Source of the DNA: Acidobacteriota bacterium | GTDB lineage: Bacteria; Acidobacteriota; Blastocatellia; Pyrinomonadales; Pyrinomonadaceae | NCBI GenBank assembly: GCA_016700175.1 | Contig: CP065003.1 | Span: forward strand, 3,358,001 to 3,422,000 | Direction: 5' to 3' | DNA: 64,000 nucleotides | Shown: positions 1-6,917 of the stretch, one piece after another | Numbering within the stretch: position 1 is the first letter of the stretch | Layout: each line of letters opens with the position of its first letter | Translations under genes and position numbers: made by a program | Notes under the pieces: model-generated | The model's database searches: none | Told to the model about the DNA's origin: nothing | What the model saw: the letters and a program-made list of their open reading frames with translations, nothing else

Positions 1-65
1 GCCTCAGCCTGTCGTCAATTGGGCTGAATGCTATTGGCGCAGATTGCGCTCCAGCGGAGTGCGGT
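1..65 (+). repeat. Partial hairpin-array repeat (family H)
   Basis: This stretch carries GGGCTGAATG followed by GCAGATTGCGCTCC and CGGAGTGCGG. The same blocks in the same order occur near 821-905, 22891-23019 and 44634-44790. The first copy is cut by the window edge or degenerate. No coding feature is supported between 66 and 170 apart from the ribosome binding site of the next gene. Confidence 0.6.
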
Positions 66-170
66 CTTCCCGCCTTCGTTTGAGCTGCCTTTCGCGTTAG
101 GCAATATGGATCGTCGAAGTCCGTCCCCGGCGCAAGGTCGAAGTTATCGTTAATTCAGGAGGAATTGCAG

Positions 171-734
171 ATGTTCACGCTCGAACAGCCTTCAATGGCG
201 CTTAATTCGGTTGAGATCTCCTGGTCGAAGATCCTTATGTGGAACACTTGGGAAGTCGATCGGGCGCAGACGAGAGAGCATATCGTGGAATGGGTAGCGA
301 CGGTCGCGGGCGGCGCTCCCGGAGGAAAACTCAAGAACGTCGTCATCAATTGTCACGGCCTTCCGGGCTGGGTTGGTATTGGCCAAGGGTTCAATGCAAC
401 GCACCTTGGGCTCTTTCGTCAGTGGCGCGGACTTGTCTTCAAGATCTGGTTTGTCGCCTGTCGTGTCGCTGAAACACCGACGGCGAGCGTTCAGGCACAG
501 TTAAACTCACAATACTCAGGCTTTGGAACCAGCGACGGACACGCGTTCTGTTCGAATCTGGCGCAAAACGCGAACAGCCATGTTTACGCTTCGACGGAAG
601 TTCAGCGCAACAGGGGAGGCTATTCACTTGGACAGATGCCCACTTTCGAGGGGCTCTGTTACTCGTATTCTCCGAACGGGAGAATCACCTGGTCACACAG
701 GTATTCTTCAGACTGGCAGGATAATCAGGAATGA
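171..734 (+). CDS. Small protein resembling a stand-alone DUF4347/CHAT-like (clan CD) domain
   Basis: The protein has 187 residues. ATG 171 is chosen over the in-frame TTG at 165 because AGGAGG at 157-162 sits 8 nt before it. There is no signal peptide or membrane segment. A hydrophobic strand ends in NCHG (about residue 62) and a second one ends in FVACRVA (about 102), followed by a GHAFCSNLA helix and a VYASTEV strand. This His-Gly then Cys order, with a later 'AS' strand, is the pattern of caspase-like clan CD folds and of DUF4347, where His and Cys form the catalytic dyad. No partner gene lies beside it: a repeat is downstream and M16 is convergent. The fold call is by motif only; an unrelated hypothetical remains possible. 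Confidence 0.5.
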   Translation: MFTLEQPSMALNSVEISWSKILMWNTWEVDRAQTREHIVEWVATVAGGAPGGKLKNVVINCHGLPGWVGIGQGFNATHLGLFRQWRGLVFKIWFVACRVAETPTASVQAQLNSQYSGFGTSDGHAFCSNLAQNANSHVYASTEVQRNRGGYSLGQMPTFEGLCYSYSPNGRITWSHRYSSDWQDNQE

Positions 735-1019
735 CGTGCGGGACAGTGCGCCGCATCGATCGGGCTAAGCATTGCTCTTGACCGGACAGACGGCCCGCGA
801 CAAGCTGAGATAGCACGGGTTCACGAACGATGTTTCCAGCCCCATCGGGGCTGAATGCCCTTTGCGCGGGTTGCGCTGCGTGGGTTCGCGGTTCGATATC
901 CCTGTCAAGAGATCGGGCCGCAGACGGCCCGCGACAAGCTGAAGCTTATCGGACAAGCGGCCCGCGACAAGCTGAAGCTTATCGGACAGGCGGCCCGCGA
1001 CAAGCTGAAGCTTATCGTA
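735..1019 (+). repeat. Intergenic repeat block with a 33-bp tandem repeat
   Basis: Three copies of a 33-bp unit containing CGCGACAAGCTGAAGCTTAT run from 925 to 1019, starting at 925, 958 and 991. A degenerate fourth copy lies near 790-815. Between them (about 821-905) is a family H copy with the palindrome CAGCCCCATCGGGGCTG. The core recurs at 19681-19718 and, inverted, at 32252-32291. ORFs across this block are translations of the repeat. Confidence 0.8.
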
Positions 1020-1025
1020 CGGCTT

Positions 1026-3869
1026 CTATTCTTCCGCTTCCTTCCCGTTCAGCAGCACCGGCTCGCCGAAGCCCAGCTCCTTCAAACGAGGTAGCTGGGT
1101 CTTCGCGTCGCCGACGACCAGCCAGATCATCCTGTCGGCGTCGAGGTACGTGTTCGCGATGTCGCGGATCTTCGGTATCGTCATCTCCCTGACGATTGCT
1201 TCCCGCTTCTTCACATAATCATAGGGCCAGCCGTACGTCGAGATGTTCTCGAGCATGCCCAGCTTGGCGCCCGCGGTTTCGAACGCCCGCGCGTTGCTCT
1301 TGATCAGAAATCCTTTCGTAGTCTCAAGGTCCTTGTCGGTAAACGTCGACGGATACTGATCGAGGATCGATTTCACAAGCTGGACCGACTCAAGCGTGAC
1401 GTTCGTGCGGACGCCGCTCTGGATCGTGAACGTCCCGTCGTGCTTCGATCCGCTGAAGAACGAACCGATACCGTACGTATAGCCTTTGCCTTCGCGCAGC
1501 TCCTGTGTGAACCGAGACGCGAAGCCGCCCCCGCCGAGGATGTAATTCGCCACGGTCGCGGGATAAAAGTTCTTATCCGTGGCGGCGAGTGCCGGGTACC
1601 CGATCCTCAGAACTGACTGCTTGGCGTCCGGCACGTCGTAGAAATAAACCTTCGATTCCTTCGGAACCGGCGGATTCCTCAGAACCGGGACATCGACCTT
1701 CTTAGCCTTCCAGTTCTTTGCGAGTCCCGAAAGCGGCTTCACGATCGAGGCCTTGTCGAGGGCTCCGACCGCGTGCATTCGCGCTACCGAAGGCGAGATG
1801 TTCTTCGCGTAGTAGTTCTTCAGGTCTTCGAGAGTGATCGACTCAACCGATTCGACGGTTCCGAGAACACTTCGCGAGCGGATGTCGTCCTTTCCGTAAA
1901 GCAATTCGCCGTACTTCAGCTGGGCGATCGCGTTCGGATTCGCCATCTGCTGGCGGATCCGGCTGATCACGCTTTGCTTTGCAAGATCGAATTCCTTTGC
2001 GTCCCAGCGGGGCTGAAGAAGGATCTCTTCCATAAGCGCGATCGTTTCCTCGTAGTTCCTCGAAAGCGTGTTTCCCGAAACCCGTATGCTTTCGCCGTCA
2101 GCCGAAACATTGATCGAAGCGCCCAGCTGCTGGATCGCTTCTTCAAGCTCCTGCGGCGTCTTGTTCTTCGTGCCCTTGGTCATCAGTTCGGCGGTGAGGT
2201 TCGCCACGCCGACCTTGTTCAGGTCGTCCAAAAGCTGCCCGCCGTCGATCACGATGTTGAACTGGACGAGAGGAACCTCTTCGTTCTCGATACCGTAGAT
2301 CTTCAGCCCGTTCGAGAGCTTGTCCTCCCAGATCGTCGGAACGACGACTTCCGGCGCCTCTCCGTACGGAGGCTCTTTCGTTCGGTCGAACGTGGACGGC
2401 GAGCGTTCGTAAGCGGCTTCCTTCGAAGCGTCGAACGATTCTTCGGCTCCCTGAACGATCGCCTCTTCGACGACCTCGGCCTTTTTCGATCCTTCAAGCG
2501 CGAGCGCGACGGAACCCTTCGGAACGAAGCTGGTCGCGACGTACGGCTTGTCCTTTATGTACTTCTTGAAGACTCGCATCACGTCGTCGGTTGAGACCGC
2601 GAGGATGTTCTTGATGTCCTGCTCGACGAATCCGGGATCGCCCGCGAAGATGTTGTATTGCGCCAGCTGAAAACCCTTTCCGAGCACGCTGGAGAGGCCG
2701 TTGTAAAATGCGGTTTCCTGTCCGGCCTTGATCCTGCTCAGGTCTTTTTCCGAGATCCCTTCCTTCTCGAACTTCGCGAATGCGGCCTTTACCGCGGCCT
2801 CCGCGTCGTCGAGGTCCTTGCCGTCGAACGCGCGTACGCCGAGGTACACCTGGCCGGCGAGTTCGTCGGAACGATTGAACATCGACACGTCCGGAGCGAT
2901 CTTCCTATCTTCGACTATGACCTGGTATAGAGGCGCCTTCTTTCCATCGGAAAGATACTCGGCGAGAACGTCCAGCGCGTACGAATCGGGGTGGAACTGC
3001 TCGACCGTCGGCCATACCATACGCATCTCGGGCAGCCTTGCGAAATTGTCTTCGTGGTAAACCTTGACGGTTTCCGCAACCTTGCCCGGCCGTTTGGGCA
3101 GCGGCTTGATCTCTTCGCCTTTCTTTATCTCGTCGAAATACTTGTGGACCCACTTCTTCGCCTGCGCGGGATCGAAATCGCCGGCGACGACCAGCGTCAC
3201 GTTGTTCGGGACGTACCATCGCCGGAAGAATTCCTTGACATCGGCTAGCGTCGCGTTCTGAAGGTCCTCGAGCGAGCCTATCACCTGCCAGTTGTACGGA
3301 TGGTCCTCCGGATAGAGGTTCTTGTCGATGACGTAAAAGGCGTGACCGTACGGCTGGTTATCGACACCCTGGCGCTTTTCGTTCTTGACGACCTGTTTTT
3401 CCTTCGCGAGAACGGGCTCGGTCACCGTGTTGATGAACCAACCCAGCTTGTCCGCCTCAGCCCAGAGCATTTTCTCGAGAGCGTCTTTCGGCACAGTCTG
3501 GAAGTAGTTCGTGCGGTCGCGCGATGTCGATCCGTTCGCGCCGGAGCCGCCGACGCGTGCGCTCAGCTTGTCGAGCCCGCCTTTACCCAGGTTCTCCGAT
3601 TCGAGAAACAGAAGATGCTCGAACAGATGAGCGAATCCCGTGCGGCCTTCTTTCTCGCGCGCGGAGCCGACGTGGGCTGTCAACGCGACGGCGACAACCG
3701 GATCGGATCGGTCGATATGAAAGATCACCTCGAGACCGTTGTCGAGAGTGAATTTCTCGAAGCCGATCTTGAATTCAGGCTGCGCCGCGTTCTTTTGGGC
3801 GGCAATCGGGACGGAGAGAACGAACGTAAGGACGATAAGGATCGAGGCAAAGGCCTTCAGGCTTTTCAT
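1026..3869 (-). CDS. M16 family zinc metallopeptidase, two-domain, secreted
   Basis: The 947-residue protein begins with a signal peptide (residues 1-25, ending PIAAQ), so it acts in the periplasm or outside. The M16 zinc motif HxxEH is at 81-85 (HLFEH) with a candidate third ligand Glu164 about 79 residues later, the usual M16 spacing. The C-terminal half repeats the M16 fold without the zinc motif but carries the late-domain R/Y-type segment ending GKGYTYGIGS. This active-plus-inactive arrangement in one chain resembles pitrilysin-like enzymes, which cleave peptides inside a closed chamber. The ATG at 3867-3869 directly precedes the signal peptide; only a weak GGGAAA precedes it. It is monocistronic and convergent with the gene at 171. 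Confidence 0.93.
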   Translation of the reverse strand: MKSLKAFASILIVLTFVLSVPIAAQKNAAQPEFKIGFEKFTLDNGLEVIFHIDRSDPVVAVALTAHVGSAREKEGRTGFAHLFEHLLFLESENLGKGGLDKLSARVGGSGANGSTSRDRTNYFQTVPKDALEKMLWAEADKLGWFINTVTEPVLAKEKQVVKNEKRQGVDNQPYGHAFYVIDKNLYPEDHPYNWQVIGSLEDLQNATLADVKEFFRRWYVPNNVTLVVAGDFDPAQAKKWVHKYFDEIKKGEEIKPLPKRPGKVAETVKVYHEDNFARLPEMRMVWPTVEQFHPDSYALDVLAEYLSDGKKAPLYQVIVEDRKIAPDVSMFNRSDELAGQVYLGVRAFDGKDLDDAEAAVKAAFAKFEKEGISEKDLSRIKAGQETAFYNGLSSVLGKGFQLAQYNIFAGDPGFVEQDIKNILAVSTDDVMRVFKKYIKDKPYVATSFVPKGSVALALEGSKKAEVVEEAIVQGAEESFDASKEAAYERSPSTFDRTKEPPYGEAPEVVVPTIWEDKLSNGLKIYGIENEEVPLVQFNIVIDGGQLLDDLNKVGVANLTAELMTKGTKNKTPQELEEAIQQLGASINVSADGESIRVSGNTLSRNYEETIALMEEILLQPRWDAKEFDLAKQSVISRIRQQMANPNAIAQLKYGELLYGKDDIRSRSVLGTVESVESITLEDLKNYYAKNISPSVARMHAVGALDKASIVKPLSGLAKNWKAKKVDVPVLRNPPVPKESKVYFYDVPDAKQSVLRIGYPALAATDKNFYPATVANYILGGGGFASRFTQELREGKGYTYGIGSFFSGSKHDGTFTIQSGVRTNVTLESVQLVKSILDQYPSTFTDKDLETTKGFLIKSNARAFETAGAKLGMLENISTYGWPYDYVKKREAIVREMTIPKIRDIANTYLDADRMIWLVVGDAKTQLPRLKELGFGEPVLLNGKEAEE

Positions 3870-4171
3870 ATTTTTTTCCCGCGTGTTTTTGTCGGTATGG
3901 ATGACAAGTTTAACAGGATTGGTTTACGTCGCGAACCGCGAACGGGTTTTGAAGGAATTAGGGAGCGGCAGATCGAAATGCTCCCAGGGGAAATGGCTGA
4001 ACGCGAAGGTCGCCAAGGCCGCAAAGGGAAATTGACCGCTTCGTGCGTGCTGCGGCTCTAGATTTCGCGAACGTAGAGACAAGTAAAACAAACGAGCAGA
4101 CCTTTTCTTTCCTTCGCGGCCTTGGCGACCTTTGCGTTTAACAATTCTTTAGAGACTCAGCGAATAATTCC
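3870..4171. repeat. Divergent intergenic region with a 147-bp inverted repeat (family K)
   Basis: The M16 and tetR genes diverge here. Arms at 3996-4031 and 4108-4142 are near-perfect reverse complements built on GGTCGCCAAGGCCGC, separated by about 76 bp. The whole unit could fold as one long stem. Similar 'CGCAAAGG' units occur at 19587-19662, 28503-29075, 43665-43763 and 61545-61623. No gene is supported. Confidence 0.75.
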
Positions 4172-4200
4172 TTGTCAGATAAAAACAAGAGTGTTACTCT
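4172..4200 (+). promoter_or_regulatory. Candidate promoter of the TetR gene
   Basis: TTGTCA at 4172-4177 matches five of six positions of a -35 box. It lies 17 bp before TACTCT at 4195-4200, a weak -10 preceded by TG at 4192-4193 (extended -10 form). The expected transcription start would fall near 4207, almost on the ATG at 4209, so the mRNA may be leaderless. Inferred from sequence only. Confidence 0.4.
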
Positions 4201-4206
4201 TGTTTT
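4182..4206. promoter_or_regulatory. Perfect 25-bp palindromic operator for the TetR protein
   Basis: AAAACAAGAGT (4182-4192) and ACTCTTGTTTT (4196-4206) are exact reverse complements around a 3-nt centre. The palindrome covers the putative -10 element and ends 2 nt before the start codon at 4209. Size, symmetry and position are those of an autoregulatory TetR-family site. Confidence 0.7.
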
Positions 4207-4208
4207 CA

Positions 4209-4874
4209 ATGCCGAAGACAAAACAAGCCGCGAAAAAGCGCAAGCCGCCGAAGCAGGACCGGAGCCGGAAGACTTACGACGCATTGCTCGACGCCGCCGA
4301 AAAGCTGCTGAAAGAGAAACCCTGGGAGAAGATCTCAACCGTCGCGATCATGGCCGAGGCCGGCCTTTCGAACGGCGCGATCTACGGAAGGTTCAAGAGC
4401 AAGGACGATCTTCTGGTCGGGCTTTACGAGCGCCACGACGAGCACCTGAAAGAGCGTCACCGGAATTGGCTTGAATCGACGCGGGGCCAGGATCTCGGCC
4501 TCGAAGAGTATCTCGACCGCGAGATCGACAACCTGATCCGGTCTTTGTACGAGAACCGATGGCTGCTTCGCGAAATGGGCCTGATCTCGAGGATCCGGCC
4601 GGAAGTGGTCTCGGATTCCGTGCGCACCGAACGAAAGGAGATCCTCGACCAGATCGCCGAAGGGATCCTGAGGTACAGGGACGAATTCGACGTGCCCGAT
4701 CCCGAGCGGGCAGTGGAGCTAATGGTCTTCGCGGTATCCACCGTGCTTCGCGAAGCGATCCTCTACCAGGGTCCGCACTACGGAACTCTCGGTATGGACG
4801 ACGAAGAGCTGAAGCAATTGGTCAAGCGGATGGCAAAGCAGTACCTCGGGGTGAAACCCTCTTTAAGATCCTGA
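4209..4874 (+). CDS. TetR/AcrR family transcriptional regulator
   Basis: The 221-residue protein starts with a basic tail (MPKTKQAAKKRK) and then a TetR N-terminal helix-turn-helix at about residues 20-70, with the typical TVAIMAEAGLSNGAIYGRFKS recognition region split over helices 2-3. The rest is an all-helical ligand-binding and dimerisation domain. The reading frame is open further upstream, but the ATG at 4209 is preferred because everything before it is operator or promoter sequence and TetR domains start here. There is no Shine-Dalgarno sequence, consistent with a leaderless message. A serine hydrolase gene follows after 51 nt on the same strand and is the likely co-regulated target. 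The ligand is unknown. Confidence 0.92.
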   Translation: MPKTKQAAKKRKPPKQDRSRKTYDALLDAAEKLLKEKPWEKISTVAIMAEAGLSNGAIYGRFKSKDDLLVGLYERHDEHLKERHRNWLESTRGQDLGLEEYLDREIDNLIRSLYENRWLLREMGLISRIRPEVVSDSVRTERKEILDQIAEGILRYRDEFDVPDPERAVELMVFAVSTVLREAILYQGPHYGTLGMDDEELKQLVKRMAKQYLGVKPSLRS

Positions 4875-4925
4875 ATCGAGCACGGGAAGGAAATCCAAGA
4901 TCCATACGAAGGAGGCACGCGTATT

Positions 4926-6338
4926 ATGTCGTCATCAATAGTCAGGAACCTTTTCGCATTCATAATCACTTTCTCTGTCTCGATGATCGGAACCGGAACG
5001 GCTAAGGCCCAGGAATGGAAGCAGTACCGCGACGCCAACGCCGCGGGATGGTCCGCGGAGAAGTTGGAAGCCGCGAGAAAATTCGCCGCCGAGTCAGGTT
5101 CGGCGGCTGTTTTCATCGTCGACCGCGGCAACGTGGTCGCGGCGTGGGGAGCGGTCGATCATCCGTACAAGGCGGCGTCGATGCGGAAAAGCGTTTATGA
5201 CGCCGTCATCGGAGCTTCGCAAAAAGACAAGCGTTTCGATCCCTCGAAGACCGTCGGCGAACTCGGGATCGACGACCTTCAGCCACTTACCGACGCGGAG
5301 AAGAAGGCGACCGTCGAGCACCTGATGACGGCGACATCGGGCATCTATCATCCCGCCGCGTACGAAACTCGCTCGAACGCCGAAAGGCGCCCCGAACGCG
5401 GCTCGCACGCCGCGGGCGAGTTCTGGTACTACAACAATTGGGACTTCAATCTGGTTACCGAAGCGTTCGAACGGATGAACGGATCGACGATCGATTCGGC
5501 GTTCGAGAAGTACCTGGCGGGTCGGCTCGGACTCGAGGATTACAGATCGGAACACGTTTTCCGGTGGCTCGAGCCGCGCGACTCAAAGTATCCCGCAGTC
5601 ACTTTTCGCCTTTCGGCGAGGGACCTCGCCAGGATCGGCCAGATGTATCTCGATCAGGGAAAGTGGAACGGCAAACAGATAGTTCCCGCGGCGTGGGTCA
5701 AGGAAAGCACGCGGCCGCACACCGTGTTCGGAAAGGACCATTATCGCGGCGAAGGGAACGGATACGGAAGGCTCTGGTGGATATGGCCGGCGAGAGAGGA
5801 CTCCGGATCGAAATATCTTTCATATCACCGCATCGCGGCGCAGGGCGCCGGAGGCCAGGTGATGGTGCTGTTTCCGGAGATCGATCTGCTGATAGTCCAT
5901 CTTGCCGACACCGATGCGGGGAACGGTTTGGACGATCGTGACGGTTTCAAGCTGATGGAAATGATCCTGGAAGCACGGACCGGCGGCGCGAAGGGCAGAG
6001 AGAAGCTCGGACCCGTTCGGATCGAGCCGCTTTCGGGCAAGAAACCCGCGCCTTTGAAGACGGGCCTCAAGCCGGTTCCTCCGGCGCTTCAGAGAAAGAT
6101 CGAAGGCCGCTTTATGGTCAATGAAACGATCGGGATCGAGTTCTACCGATTCGAGGAGAGGCTTTTCGCAAGGCCTGTAGGAATGCCTCTGCCCGATGCC
6201 GAGATGCTTCTCGACCGCGACGGCACTCTGACATCGCCGCTTGCAGACGTCGTTTTCGAGCCCCTTCCCGCTTCTGACGGATCGATCGGCGAAGTGAAGA
6301 TGACCTTCGGGGGTAGGACCTCGGTCGGGAAGCGGTGA
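4926..6338 (+). CDS. Secreted serine hydrolase, class C beta-lactamase fold
   Basis: This is a 470-residue protein with a signal peptide (cleavage near GTAKA, residue 28). The beta-lactamase/PBP-like SxxK motif is S85-MR-K88 and the second motif is Y169-N-N171 (YxN). A later YHRIAAQGAGG segment occupies the KTG/HxG position. Family members act as esterases, D-aminopeptidases or beta-lactamases; the substrate cannot be read from sequence. AAGGAGG at 4909-4915 sets the ATG at 4926. It lies 51 nt after the TetR gene and is probably in its operon. Its stop codon falls within the first unit of a 36-bp tandem repeat. Confidence 0.9.
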   Translation: MSSSIVRNLFAFIITFSVSMIGTGTAKAQEWKQYRDANAAGWSAEKLEAARKFAAESGSAAVFIVDRGNVVAAWGAVDHPYKAASMRKSVYDAVIGASQKDKRFDPSKTVGELGIDDLQPLTDAEKKATVEHLMTATSGIYHPAAYETRSNAERRPERGSHAAGEFWYYNNWDFNLVTEAFERMNGSTIDSAFEKYLAGRLGLEDYRSEHVFRWLEPRDSKYPAVTFRLSARDLARIGQMYLDQGKWNGKQIVPAAWVKESTRPHTVFGKDHYRGEGNGYGRLWWIWPAREDSGSKYLSYHRIAAQGAGGQVMVLFPEIDLLIVHLADTDAGNGLDDRDGFKLMEMILEARTGGAKGREKLGPVRIEPLSGKKPAPLKTGLKPVPPALQRKIEGRFMVNETIGIEFYRFEERLFARPVGMPLPDAEMLLDRDGTLTSPLADVVFEPLPASDGSIGEVKMTFGGRTSVGKR

Positions 6339-6442
6339 GCCGTTGAGCCCGCGCACTTGCACGCGGGGCAGTGAGCCGTTCAGCCCGCGCACTTGTACGC
6401 GGGACAGTGAGCCGTTTAGCCCGCGCACTTGTGCGCGGGACA
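6335..6442 (+). repeat. Three 36-bp tandem repeats with internal hairpin
   Basis: Units begin GTGAGCCGTT at 6335, 6371 and 6407. Each contains a CCCGCGCA...TGCGCGGG stem with a 4-nt loop. The first unit overlaps the TGA stop of the serine hydrolase. Related single units occur near 28295-28350 and 61624-61645. Confidence 0.85.
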
Positions 6443-6815
6443 GTGAACGGTGCGCGAGATTGATTCCCGGCGGTATGTCACCCGCTACGCGGTCGGTTAT
6501 GCCCGTCGCTCGCGCTCCGGGTTCCGATTTTCGGATAAACGCAGGCCGTCGCTACGCGACTCCGGATGATTCTCCGACCTGGTTCCGTGGGTGGCGCCCT
6601 TCGGGCTTACCAACGGCTAAATGCACGTGACCGCTACGCGGTCTCCTGCCTCCCGTCTCCCGTCTCCCGTCTCCCGTCTCCGGTCTCCCGCCTCCCGTCT
6701 CCGGTCTCCTGCCTCCCGTCTCCTGCCTCCCGTCTCCTGTCTCCCGTCTCCGGTCTCCCGCCTCCTGACTCCTGACTCCTGACTTCTGACTTCTGACTTC
6801 TGACTTCTGACTCCT
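6443..6815. repeat. Low-complexity intergenic DNA with 7-bp and 6/7-bp minisatellite
   Basis: From 6443 to about 6630 there are short palindromes (CCGCTACGCGG) and a block GTTATGCCCGTCGCTCGCGC that recurs inverted near 30055-30090. From about 6648 to 6770 the DNA is tandem CTCCCGT units with C/T and G variants. From about 6770 to 6815 it changes to TTCTGAC/TCCTGAC units. No gene is supported; ORFs here are translations of repeats. Confidence 0.8.
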
Positions 6816-6917
6816 TACAATGTAGACTTGTAGAAACCGCGCCTGACGTCTTTTTCTGCGGACTTCGGAGTATTCGTTGCGACGCTTTCCGCAGAAGTCC
6901 GAACCGAAAGGACTCCG

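Noticed and set aside
1773..2594. 273-codon plus-strand ORF opposite the M16 gene
   Set aside because: It mirrors the codon structure of a clearly real gene; the product is Arg/Leu-rich with no motif.
6335..6442. Possible CRISPR array from 36-bp repeats
   Set aside because: The whole 36-bp period is repeated, so there are no unique spacers and no cas genes.
6343..6775. ORFs encoding PRTCTRGSEPFS-type and PSPVSRLPSPV-type peptides
   Set aside because: They are direct translations of tandem repeats without ribosome sites.
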